Positions 43,627 to 51,432 of a DNA stretch of 64,000 bases are shown in pieces. Both the position numbers and the translations under genes were made by a program. This DNA is from Alistipes sp. GTDB lineage: Bacteria > Bacteroidota > Bacteroidia > Bacteroidales > Rikenellaceae. The notes under the pieces are model-generated. The model ran no database searches and was not told the origin of the DNA. It saw only the letters and a list, made by a program, of their open reading frames with translations. The stretch lies in the NCBI GenBank assembly GCA_017410165.1, contig JAFQRH010000001.1, forward strand, positions 1-64,000. Direction: 5' to 3'. The number at the start of each line of letters is the position of its first letter. The first letter of the stretch is position 1.

Positions 43627-44163
43627 ATGGAACTGAAAACGATTCTCGAAAAACGTCGCAGTGTGCGTAAATTCTCGCCGACTGCCGTCTCGCGCGAAGT
43701 GCTGCACGAGATTATCCGCCAGGCACTCACCGCGCCTTCGTCGCGCAACCAGCGCACCACGCGCTTCATCGTCATCGACGACCGCGCGACCATCGACCGC
43801 CTCGCCGAGATGCGCGACTACGGCTCGTCGTTTATGAAGGATGCGCCGGCCGTGATTCTCATCGCAGGCGACACCACAAAGACCGACCTCTGGCGCGAGA
43901 ACTGCGCCATCTCGGCAACCATCCTCCAACTCGCCATCGTCGATGCGGGCTTGGCATCGTGCTGGGTACACGTCGGAGGCCGTCCGCGCCTGAAAGACGA
44001 GCCACAAGGTGCGCAGGCAGAGGATTTTGTACGCAACGTGGTCGGCGTGCCGGCAGATTGGGCGATAGAGTGCGCCATCGCGCTCGGCTACTCGGATTTC
44101 GAGCCGAAACCGCTGCCCGAGTGGGATGCCGAGAGCAGCATCGTATGGCATACGCGCGTGTAG
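43627..44163 (+). CDS. Nitroreductase family FMN enzyme
   Basis: 178 residues. KTILEKRRSVRKFSPTAVSREVL with the RRSVRKF FMN-phosphate motif, APSSRNQRTTRF and the late segment LGYSDFEPKP are typical. It belongs to a short-chain group of NAD(P)H-dependent oxidoreductases. The natural substrate is unknown. ATG 43627 is preferred over the ATG at 43555 because the latter precedes the promoter box. Confidence 0.9.
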   Translation: MELKTILEKRRSVRKFSPTAVSREVLHEIIRQALTAPSSRNQRTTRFIVIDDRATIDRLAEMRDYGSSFMKDAPAVILIAGDTTKTDLWRENCAISATILQLAIVDAGLASCWVHVGGRPRLKDEPQGAQAEDFVRNVVGVPADWAIECAIALGYSDFEPKPLPEWDAESSIVWHTRV

Positions 44164-44233
44164 TGCCGTGCCCATCCTCCCCGCCAATGCCGAATAGCCA
44201 TAGGTGGGGGTGCGAGAGAAAGAATTTTTTTTG

Positions 44234-44241
44234 TATCTTTG
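44234..44241 (+). promoter_or_regulatory. -7 promoter box TATCTTTG for rnpB
   Basis: An exact TAnnTTTG match right before the RNase P RNA, with the transcript start expected near 44248. Confidence 0.75.
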
Positions 44242-44247
44242 CCACGC

Positions 44248-44582
44248 AGATTCGGTTCATCGCTGCCCTACGGGGGAGAGGAAAGTCCGAGCAACACAGA
44301 GCACCGCACAAGTTAACGGCTTGATGGTCGAGAGGTCATAGTAGCGTAACAGAGAATAACCGCCACGAGTTATCGGCTCGTGGTAAGGGTGAAAAGGCGG
44401 GGTAAGAGCCCACCGCGAAGGCAGCAATGTCGTTCGGCAGTACGTCTTGCGGGTTGCAAGGTTATGTATATCGACAATTAAGGGTTGCTCGCCCGATGTC
44501 GAGGGGTAAACCGCTTGAGGCGGCAGGAGACTGTCGTCCTAGATAAATGATGAACTAAAACAGAACTCGGCTTACGGAATTT
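44248..44582 (+). ncRNA. rnpB: RNase P RNA (class A)
   Basis: The catalytic RNA that trims tRNA 5' leaders. The conserved core is plain to see: GAGGAAAGTCCGAGC (P4 left, 44277 onwards), ACAGAGAATAACCGCC, GGTAAGGGTGAAAAGGCGGG and GTAAGAGCCCACCGC (J11/12 region), CCTAGATAAATGATGA (P4 right) and ACAGAACTCGGCTTA near the 3' end. The length of about 335 nt is normal. The exact ends are estimated from the promoter and the following terminator. Confidence 0.93.
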
Positions 44583-44592
44583 GCAAACTTTT

Positions 44593-44623
44593 CCCCTGAT
44601 TTATGCAATCAGGGGATTTTTTC
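44593..44623 (+). terminator. Terminator of rnpB
   Basis: CCCCTGATT (44593-44601) pairs with AATCAGGGG (44607-44615), followed by a T-rich run. Confidence 0.9.
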
Positions 44624-44649
44624 TTTTTGGGATGAAAGACTGTTGAATA

Positions 44650-44767
44650 TTCCGTAAGCCGAGATGCGTGTTACCTATCCCCCAAACCCCCTTTCTGTAA
44701 AGGGGGCTTACTTTGACGGAATTTGCGAACTTTTCCCTCGGGGGTAACCTCGGGGGAATTTTTTATG
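44650..44767. repeat. Inverted and direct copies of the rnpB 3' end plus a CCCCCAAACCCCC hairpin
   Basis: TTCCGTAAGCCGAG (44650-44663) is the exact reverse complement of rnpB 44566-44579. ACGGAATTTGCGAACTTTTCCC (44716-44737) repeats 44574-44595 with one change. Between them lies the TATCCCCCAAACCCCC hairpin repeat (44678-44710), also at 26084. Confidence 0.8.
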
Positions 44768-44790
44768 GGGTTACTTGTGGGTAGGTTGGG

Positions 44791-44910
44791 GCGTTAGGGA
44801 GATTAGGGAATTTAGGGAATTTAAGGAGTTTAGGGATGTTAGGGTATAAACCGCTAAATTCATTAAATTCTCTAAATTCCTTAAACTCCCTAAACTCTCT
44901 ACTCCCCCTA
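44791..44910. repeat. Composite intergenic repeat, locus 6
   Basis: GGCGTTAGGG, TTTAGGGAA 9-mers, the spacer GGTATAAACCGC and inverted TAAATTCTC/TAAACTCCC units, ending at the 3' end of nadA. The central part matches loci 1 and 2. Confidence 0.85.
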
Positions 44911-44914
44911 AAAA

Positions 44915-45853
44915 TCACCCTTTAACAGCCACCATATTCAGTATTGAGCGTTCGGCGGCGAGGCGTACCTGCTCGTCCATCGTAACCTCCGGCGACTCGT
45001 TTTCCAGACAGCGCACGATGCTTTCGAGCGTGATAAGCTTCATATCGCGGCACTCGTTGCACCCGTCCGAGCCCTTTGGCGGAGCCGGTATAAAGTGCTT
45101 CTGCGGGTAGCGTTTGCGCATCTCGGCTAGGATACCCGCCTCGGTCACCACGATAAACTCACGTGAAGGGCACTCTCCGCAATATTTAAGGATTCCGGCA
45201 GTCGAGCCGGCATAATCTGCCACATCTACGATTTCGCGCGGACATTCGGGGTGTACGACCACCTTTGCCTCGGGGTACTGCTCTTTGAGTTGCAGAATTT
45301 TCGGGAGCGAAAACTCCTCGTGCACCAGACACGCACCATCCCACAGCACAATATTGTCGCGCCCCGTAAGGCGGGCGATATGGCTGCCGAGGTTACGATC
45401 CGGCGCAAAGATTATCGGTTGCTCGCGCGGAATGCTCTCGACCACCTGCAATGCGTTCGACGAGGTGCAGCATATATCGGTCAGCGCCTTGACACCGACG
45501 GTGGTATTCACGTACGAGACCACCTTATGGTCGGGATACTTCGCCTTGAAGGCGGCAAACGCCTCTGCCGGGCACGACTCGGCAAGCGAACATCCCGCCT
45601 CGGGTACCGGAATAAGCACCCGCTTGTCGGGCGAGAGCACCTTGGCAGTCTCGGCCATAAAGTTCACACCGGCAAAGAGGATTACGGGTGCCTCGATATC
45701 GCGTGCCTTGACCGACAGAGCGAGCGAGTCGCCGAGAAAATCTGCCACCTGCTGAACTTCGGCCGGCGTATAATAATGAGCCAGAATGACGGCTCCCTTT
45801 TCGCGCTTCAACTGCTCGATGCGGGCGATAAGCGCAGCAGAGTTATCAACCAT
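44915..45853 (-). CDS. nadA: Quinolinate synthase A
   Basis: A 312-residue 4Fe-4S enzyme that condenses iminoaspartate with dihydroxyacetone phosphate in NAD synthesis. Family motifs include KGAVILAHYYTPAEVQQVADFLGDSL, AGVNFMAETAKVLSPDK, CSLAESC, YVNTTVGVKALTDICCTSSNA and the late cysteines in YCGECPSRE and GCNECRDM. Its partner nadB lies at the right end of the window, about 18 kb away, so the pathway is split. An AT-rich gap lies upstream. Confidence 0.95.
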   Translation of the reverse strand: MVDNSAALIARIEQLKREKGAVILAHYYTPAEVQQVADFLGDSLALSVKARDIEAPVILFAGVNFMAETAKVLSPDKRVLIPVPEAGCSLAESCPAEAFAAFKAKYPDHKVVSYVNTTVGVKALTDICCTSSNALQVVESIPREQPIIFAPDRNLGSHIARLTGRDNIVLWDGACLVHEEFSLPKILQLKEQYPEAKVVVHPECPREIVDVADYAGSTAGILKYCGECPSREFIVVTEAGILAEMRKRYPQKHFIPAPPKGSDGCNECRDMKLITLESIVRCLENESPEVTMDEQVRLAAERSILNMVAVKG

Positions 45854-46195
45854 ATTTTTTATAATTTTATATACTTATTTAATTAAATTAAAAATATAAC
45901 TATAATAATAAATGCTGTTGAAACTGTCAGTAACTTTTTCTAAAAATAGTTATGCTCGTCGGTTGTTGATTCTCCCTTTTCGTAACTCGCTGTAAGAGGT
46001 GCGATGACGTCGCTTTTACCCATCTTTTCAACAGATGTCGAAAACCGATTTCCACATTTCGACACACCTTTGTTTGAACATTCGACCCCTCAAAAAGTGT
46101 CATAAATCGGATGATAAATTTTGACAACTCGCCACTTTATGAACAACCCCCGATTTTTTGCCGACTTATTAAAACTTATCTAACAATTATCAACA
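45854..46195. other. AT-rich gap with DnaA-box-like 9-mers, candidate oriC
   Basis: 342 bases with no credible gene. The left part (45855-45912) is very AT-rich (TTATATACTTATTTAATTAA type). To the right are 9-mers one or two changes from the DnaA box TTATNCACA: TTTTCAACA (46025), ATTTCCACA (46048), TTATGAACA (46137) and TTATCAACA (46187), plus inverse-oriented TGTTGAA strings. Being about 8 kb from three parS-like sites and mnmG supports an origin. It could also be only the nadA promoter region. Confidence 0.35.
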
Positions 46196-47260
46196 CTATT
46201 TCGCCAACTTTTCAACAACTTTATCTGCCACTTGTCGATAGTATTGCTCGATGGCGGTATCGGTTCCGGCTGCCGGCAAACCATCCTCACAACCCTGCAT
46301 AACGCTTTGAATTATAGGAATTTGCCCCAACAAATCGATGCCCGCCTCTGCCGCATATCGCTCGGCACCGCCACGACCGAACAGGTAGTAGCGATTCTCG
46401 GGCAACTCGGCAGGCGTGAACCACGCCATATTCTCGACGACGCCCAGCACCGGAATCCCGACATTCGGATTGCGGAACATCTCCACGCCGCGCACCACGT
46501 CCGCAACAGCAACTTGTTGAGGAGTAGAGACTATGATGGCTCCGTCGATATGTATTTCAGAAATTGTTGATAAGTGTATGTCGCCCGTTCCCGGCGGAAG
46601 ATCGAGCAGCAGGAAGTCCAATTCGCCCCACTGCGTCTGGTGAATGAGCTGTCGCAGAGCCGACGTAGCCATCGAGCCGCGCCACAGCAGAGCATCGGTC
46701 GGACGTATGAACATCGCTATCGAGATGAGCTTTATGCCCCAACGCTCGGCTGGCACGATGAAGTCCGCACCATCGACCTGTACGGCATCGGGCAGATAAT
46801 CCTCCACGCCGAACATCTTCGCCTGCGACGGACCGTAGATATCGGCATCGAGCACACCGACACGATAGCCCGCATTGCGGAGCGCAAAGGCGAGGTTTGC
46901 TGTGATGGTCGATTTGCCGACGCCGCCTTTGCCCGAGGCGATGGCGATGACGTTGCCGATTTGCGAGGTTGTCGAGTTGCGATGCAGGGCGTCAATCTGC
47001 TCTTTGCGCTTCTGTTGCGAGTCGGTCACCTCCTTTACAAAAACCACTACGTTGTGTGTCGAAAACTCCTCTTTGAGCAGCTGCTCGACACGCGCCTTGA
47101 TTTTGAGTGCAAACGGGTCGCGCGCCTTGCGAAAACGCAACGCAACGGTTATCTTCTGCTCGTCGGCAGCGATGCTTTCGACCATACCGCCATCGACCAG
47201 ATTCTCCTCCGATTCGGGATGCACCACCCCGCGAAGTATATCTCTTACTCTATATTCCAT
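46196..47260 (-). CDS. apbC: Mrp/NBP35-type Fe-S cluster carrier ATPase
   Basis: 354 residues. An N-terminal DUF59/MIP18-like domain (about 1-85) precedes the ParA-like ATPase: IAIASGKGGVGKSTITANLA (deviant Walker A), VLDADIYGPSQ, and LLLDLPPGTGDIHL (Walker B). It carries and transfers Fe-S clusters. A CxxC near the C-terminus, common in the family, is not visible here, which is a variation seen in some members. Its closeness to nadA, an Fe-S enzyme, may be relevant. Confidence 0.88.
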   Translation of the reverse strand: MEYRVRDILRGVVHPESEENLVDGGMVESIAADEQKITVALRFRKARDPFALKIKARVEQLLKEEFSTHNVVVFVKEVTDSQQKRKEQIDALHRNSTTSQIGNVIAIASGKGGVGKSTITANLAFALRNAGYRVGVLDADIYGPSQAKMFGVEDYLPDAVQVDGADFIVPAERWGIKLISIAMFIRPTDALLWRGSMATSALRQLIHQTQWGELDFLLLDLPPGTGDIHLSTISEIHIDGAIIVSTPQQVAVADVVRGVEMFRNPNVGIPVLGVVENMAWFTPAELPENRYYLFGRGGAERYAAEAGIDLLGQIPIIQSVMQGCEDGLPAAGTDTAIEQYYRQVADKVVEKLAK

Positions 47261-47464
47261 AACCTAATTTAGACAGAATTTTACATAGCGAAGATAATAT
47301 AAAATCGTTGCACAAACAAATTTCTCGCCCATAAACCGCACCCGACGCCCCACAACTGCGCTTTCGCGTGGCGGACAATCGCTCTCACGCCACCATTTTG
47401 GGTGCGTAATGCGTACCGACGGAGCGCGTGCGCAGTGAAGCGCGTAATAAAGTGTGTGAAAAAC

Positions 47465-47495
47465 TTGACGAATCGCCGAAAAAACGTTAATTTTG
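47465..47495 (+). promoter_or_regulatory. Promoter of the RyR-channel/TIR pair
   Basis: TTG at 47465-47467, 20 bases, then TAATTTTG (47488-47495), fitting the -33/-7 pattern. The transcript would start near 47502. Confidence 0.65.
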
Positions 47496-47547
47496 AAGCG
47501 TAAAATGCTTTTTTACAACGAATAACCCAAATTTTTCGAGTTTGCGG

Positions 47548-49497
47548 ATGAAGAGATTTTTTAAGTCGTTGCCCGAACGATTCGATGCGGCAATCGCGGG
47601 CAGCACGGGCGTTTTGATTGTATGGTTAGCGGTGGCGGTTGCACTTTCGGCCGTGATGTTTTTGGGCATATCGCTGCTATTCGACTTTTCGATATTCGGC
47701 TCGTCGGCGGACGAGGATGTGTGGAGCAGGATGCAGGGCGTCATCTACCACCTCTTCGATTTGGAGGACCTCTATATGCGACAGTCGGGCGCAGGCATCA
47801 AGCTCTTTACGATTGCGGTTACCTTCGTGGGTATGGTTCTGCTCAATGGTATGCTGATTACGACCATCTCGAACATCGTTTCGCGCCGCGTGGCGGATAT
47901 CAACGAGGGCCGTGTGCGCTACCGTGCGCTTGCCGACCACTACGTCATCATCGGTTACAGCCGTACGGCAATATGTCTGATAGACGATATTTTTAGTCGT
48001 TACGATGCCCACTACCGCGAGAACGATGGTCGCCACTCGGTGCGCCACCTGCCGAAGATTGTGATTATGACGGGCAGCGACGTGGCGAAGGTGCGCTCGG
48101 AGATATACTCCCACACTCCACTCTTTGTCGAGAGACGTATATTTATCTATTCGGGAAACATCGAGTCGATGGAGCACCTCGAACGGCTCAATATCCATAC
48201 GGCACGCGAAGTGTTCGTGCTGGGCGATGTCGAGCAGTATGGGCGCGACTCGAAAAACCTCGCTTCGCTCGCCTCGCTGGCGGTGTTGCGCGGAGCGATG
48301 GCTCGCCGTAAAGAGGGGGATGTGCTGCGCGTGAATGTGCAGTTCGACCGTATGCCGTCCTACTCGAATATTCAGATGCTCGCCATTCCGCACGAATACC
48401 TCTCATATCCGGGCGAGAGGTGTCACAACCTCTATTTCCGACCGTTCAACTTCTACGAGAATTGGGCGCGACTGCTGTGGAGTGACTATGCGATGGAGGG
48501 CTATGCGCCTCTCGATTTCTGCCCGATGGTCGGTGCGCGACACGTGCATCTGTTCATTATCGGCTTCAACCGTATGGGTCTTGCCCTGCTGCTCGAATCG
48601 CTGCGCTTGTGCCACTACACCAACTACGACGGCACGCCCGAGACCCGAACACGCATAACGGTTGTCGATCGGCAGATGGCGGAACTTCTGCCGTCGTTCC
48701 GTGCGCGATATCCGTATATTGATGAGCAGATTGAGGACGTTCAGGTAGAGTTTGTTGCAGCGGATGCCGACGATGAGCGGGTGCGCGCGATGCTCGACGA
48801 GGCGGCACGCGACGAGAACGAGTTGCTGACGGTTGCCGTTGCGTTGCACGACCCCGACACGTCGCTAGCCACGGCACTCAACCTGCCCGAGGCGGTCTAT
48901 CGCAGCGAGTCGAAGGTGTTGGTGCGTCAGGAGTTGCAGCGCGGTTTGGGCGAGGTGCTCGACCGCGATACGGCACGCCATCGCAACGTGAAGGTCTTCG
49001 GAATGCTCACGGCGGGCGTTTCGGGCGGATTGCTCGATGATGAGCGACCGATATTCATCAACCATAACTACGAGAAAATGTGCCGTCTGGACGGTTTCGA
49101 TGCCGCATCGACGCCGTACGCGAGCGACGACGAGCGACGCAAGGCGCACGAGAGTTGGATTGCACTCTCCGAGAGCGCACGCTGGGCAAACCGCTATCAA
49201 ACGGACGCCTTCGGTGGCTATAAGCGAGCCCTGCAACACTATCGCTCGACGTGCGGTATTGCCACAGCGCAGATTCCCGAACCACTCTACGAGGCACTCG
49301 CTGAGGCGGAGCATCGCCGTTGGGTTGCCGAGCGCACGGTGGCTGGTTGGAGGGCAGCACGCGAGGGCGAGGGGCGCGACAACACCTTCCGCGTGCACGA
49401 TATGATTGTGCCGTACGCACAACTCTCGGACGAGGAGCGGGCGAAGGACCGCGCGGTGGTCGGCAATGTCGAGCACATCGAGCGACTCTTTTCGTAG
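47548..49497 (+). CDS. CASTOR/POLLUX-like RCK ion channel with C-terminal RyR domain
   Basis: 649 residues from ATG 47548 (a TTG two codons upstream is less likely). Residues about 18-47 and 84-112 are membrane segments enclosing a pore-loop-like stretch. The second ends GMLITTISNIVSRRVADINEGR, close to the CASTOR/POLLUX/SYM8 family. A first Rossmann/RCK domain begins HYVIIGYSRTAICLI (131-145), and a second near residue 330 (HVHLFIIGFNRMGLALLLESL). The last 85 residues (ALAEAEHRRWVAERTVAGW then VPYAQLSDEERAKDRAVV) match the RyR domain, proposed to sense nucleotide-like ligands in bacterial conflict systems. The TIR gene follows 121 bases later. It is probably a ligand-gated channel. Confidence 0.78.
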   Translation: MKRFFKSLPERFDAAIAGSTGVLIVWLAVAVALSAVMFLGISLLFDFSIFGSSADEDVWSRMQGVIYHLFDLEDLYMRQSGAGIKLFTIAVTFVGMVLLNGMLITTISNIVSRRVADINEGRVRYRALADHYVIIGYSRTAICLIDDIFSRYDAHYRENDGRHSVRHLPKIVIMTGSDVAKVRSEIYSHTPLFVERRIFIYSGNIESMEHLERLNIHTAREVFVLGDVEQYGRDSKNLASLASLAVLRGAMARRKEGDVLRVNVQFDRMPSYSNIQMLAIPHEYLSYPGERCHNLYFRPFNFYENWARLLWSDYAMEGYAPLDFCPMVGARHVHLFIIGFNRMGLALLLESLRLCHYTNYDGTPETRTRITVVDRQMAELLPSFRARYPYIDEQIEDVQVEFVAADADDERVRAMLDEAARDENELLTVAVALHDPDTSLATALNLPEAVYRSESKVLVRQELQRGLGEVLDRDTARHRNVKVFGMLTAGVSGGLLDDERPIFINHNYEKMCRLDGFDAASTPYASDDERRKAHESWIALSESARWANRYQTDAFGGYKRALQHYRSTCGIATAQIPEPLYEALAEAEHRRWVAERTVAGWRAAREGEGRDNTFRVHDMIVPYAQLSDEERAKDRAVVGNVEHIERLFS

Positions 49498-49584
49498 GAG
49501 AGCGATTTGAGAGGGGCAGCGGGCGGCTCCTTTGCAAGATGTATAGCCCTGAAACATAGATAAAAACAACCAAAAATGATAGAC

Positions 49585-49605
49585 GGCGGAGCGCGACTCT
49601 CCGCC
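49585..49605 (+). other. Hairpin in the TIR gene leader
   Basis: GGCGGAG (49585-49591) pairs with CTCCGCC (49599-49605), 13 bases before the TIR start codon. No T-run follows, so it may affect translation rather than terminate. Confidence 0.45.
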
Positions 49606-49618
49606 ACAAGAGACAGAT

Positions 49619-51271
49619 ATGCAACGAAAAGTATTTTTGAGTTATTCTTCGCACGATGCGGCGGCCGCCGTAGCGGTTTGTCGCGAGTTGGAGGCGGCGG
49701 GCATTGCCTGCTGGATGGCTCCACGCGATATCCCGGGCGGTGCGGACTATGGCGACGTAATCGACAAGGCGATTATCGGCTGTGGAGTGTTTGTGCTGTT
49801 GTTTTCTGCGCATTCGAACGTCTCGCAGTGGGTGCGTGGCGAGGTGAATCTTGCCTTTACGGAGAACAAACCGATTGTGCCTTATCGTCTGGACGATGCT
49901 CCGCTGACGGGCGCGATGCGTTTGATTCTCAATCAGATGCATTGGCTTGACGTGCACGCTGACCCCGATTGCAAAGAGTTGGCGGCGACCGTTTTGCGAC
50001 TGCTCAATACGGCGGGCGCAACGAGTTTGAGCAACAACACCAATCCGATAGTTTCGCCCACCGCACAAACCGCACAGACCACTCCAACCGCGCCTGCGCC
50101 ACAAGCAGATGGCGCGACAAGGCGACGAGCGGTATTGCGTCGTCGATTGTGGATTGCGGCGGTGATAGTTGTGGTTGTGGGGTTGATGCAGGGCGGTTTT
50201 TGGCTCTCGTCGCGTGGCGAGGGGGGCGAGCCGGAGGAGGCGAGTGCCGAGGTGGTCGATTCTTTACAGTTGGCGCACTCGCAGAGCGACTCGTTGGCTC
50301 GCGCCGAGGCGGCACTCGAAGCGGAGCGTCGTCAGAAGCGCGAGGCGGCGGAGCGGGCCGAACGGGCAGAGGAGGAGCGCATCCGTAAGGCGAAGCAGGC
50401 AGAGGAGCGTGCTGCGCGAGAACGCGATTCGTTGCAACGTGTTTTGCAGGATAGAGAGCGTGCGGCAGCCGAGCGCGAGCGCATTGAGCGTGAGTTGGAT
50501 AGTTTGGAGCAGGTACGCCTCGAAGCAGAGCGCATAGCACAGCAGACCGCCGAGCGTCTGGCACGCGAAAAGGCAGAACGCGAAGCGGCAGAAAAGGCAG
50601 AGCGCGAGCGCGAGGAGCAGGAGCGTTTGGCGCGTGAAAAAGCCGAAAAGGAGAAAGCCGAACGAGAAGCAGCCGAGAAGGAGAAAGCCGAAAAGGAGCA
50701 AGCCGAGCGTGAAGCAGCCGAGCGAGAGCAGGCGGCACAGGCGGCACGCAAGAGATACAAGGTGGGCGACCTCTACCAAGACGAGGCGGGTCGCAAGGGC
50801 ATTGTCTTCCGTGTGGATGCGACGGGCGAGCACGGTACGATTGTCGATATGCGCGATTCGGACGACAAGATGGAGTGGTGCAAAATGACTGACGACGAGC
50901 CACTTATGCTGATTGAGGCATCGAGCCGCAGCAACGGCGCATCCAACCAACGACAGGTGATGATACAGCCGCAATACGGCTCGCGCTATCCGGCATTCGT
51001 CTGGTGTATGACGCGCCGAGGTGGTGGTTGGTATATGCCGTCAATCGAGGAGTTGGAACTCTTCTCGAACAATGCTGCGTTGCTTCACACGGTCAATACC
51101 GCATTGGAGCAGAATGGCGGTCGGCCGCTGCACAATAGGGGCTATTGGTCGTCGAGCGAGGACTCGGCACGCAAGGCGTTCAGCGTCTATATTAACGCCA
51201 ATACGGGCAACTATTCGAGCGCGGAGGGCAAATGGGTTCGCAACTATGTGCGTGCCGTCTATCGTTTCTAA
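49619..51271 (+). CDS. Membrane-anchored TIR-domain protein with DUF1566/FISUMP-like C-terminus
   Basis: 550 residues. An N-terminal TIR domain (1-132) shows KVFLSYSSHD, CWMAPRDIPGG and WVRGEVNLAF, with Glu75 at the catalytic position of TIR NADases. A Pro/Thr linker and an RRR...RRR patch precede one membrane helix (about 176-196). The basic side is cytoplasmic, so the rest should be periplasmic. A long charged coiled coil of EAERxAREKAE type covers about 205-375. The C-terminal 170 residues (YKVGDLYQDEAGRKGIVFRV, GGGWYMPSIEELELF, YWSSSEDSARKAF, YVRAVYRF) resemble DUF1566/FISUMP. It is likely co-transcribed with the RyR channel. Confidence 0.8.
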   Translation: MQRKVFLSYSSHDAAAAVAVCRELEAAGIACWMAPRDIPGGADYGDVIDKAIIGCGVFVLLFSAHSNVSQWVRGEVNLAFTENKPIVPYRLDDAPLTGAMRLILNQMHWLDVHADPDCKELAATVLRLLNTAGATSLSNNTNPIVSPTAQTAQTTPTAPAPQADGATRRRAVLRRRLWIAAVIVVVVGLMQGGFWLSSRGEGGEPEEASAEVVDSLQLAHSQSDSLARAEAALEAERRQKREAAERAERAEEERIRKAKQAEERAARERDSLQRVLQDRERAAAERERIERELDSLEQVRLEAERIAQQTAERLAREKAEREAAEKAEREREEQERLAREKAEKEKAEREAAEKEKAEKEQAEREAAEREQAAQAARKRYKVGDLYQDEAGRKGIVFRVDATGEHGTIVDMRDSDDKMEWCKMTDDEPLMLIEASSRSNGASNQRQVMIQPQYGSRYPAFVWCMTRRGGGWYMPSIEELELFSNNAALLHTVNTALEQNGGRPLHNRGYWSSSEDSARKAFSVYINANTGNYSSAEGKWVRNYVRAVYRF

Positions 51272-51383
51272 ATGGTCGGATATATAACAGAAAAAGGCGC
51301 GACAGTCGCCCGAAATGGGGCTGAATCGCCGCAAGAGGGCACAAAAAAAGTGCCGTAAGATTTTATTTTACGGGAAAAGACGA

Positions 51384-51391
51384 TAACTTTG
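51384..51391 (+). promoter_or_regulatory. -7 promoter box TAACTTTG for metG
   Basis: Matches TAnnTTTG, about 40 bases before the metG start. A small CCGTAA/TTACGG inverted repeat lies just upstream (51353-51372). Confidence 0.65.
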
Positions 51392-51432
51392 CACCTAATA
51401 TATTAGAGGTATAACGAAATTTTAACAGAAAA

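Noticed and set aside
45927..46127. 66-residue minus-strand open frame in the mrp-nadA gap
   Set aside because: No start context, no recognisable motif, and it spans the DnaA-box-like 9-mers.
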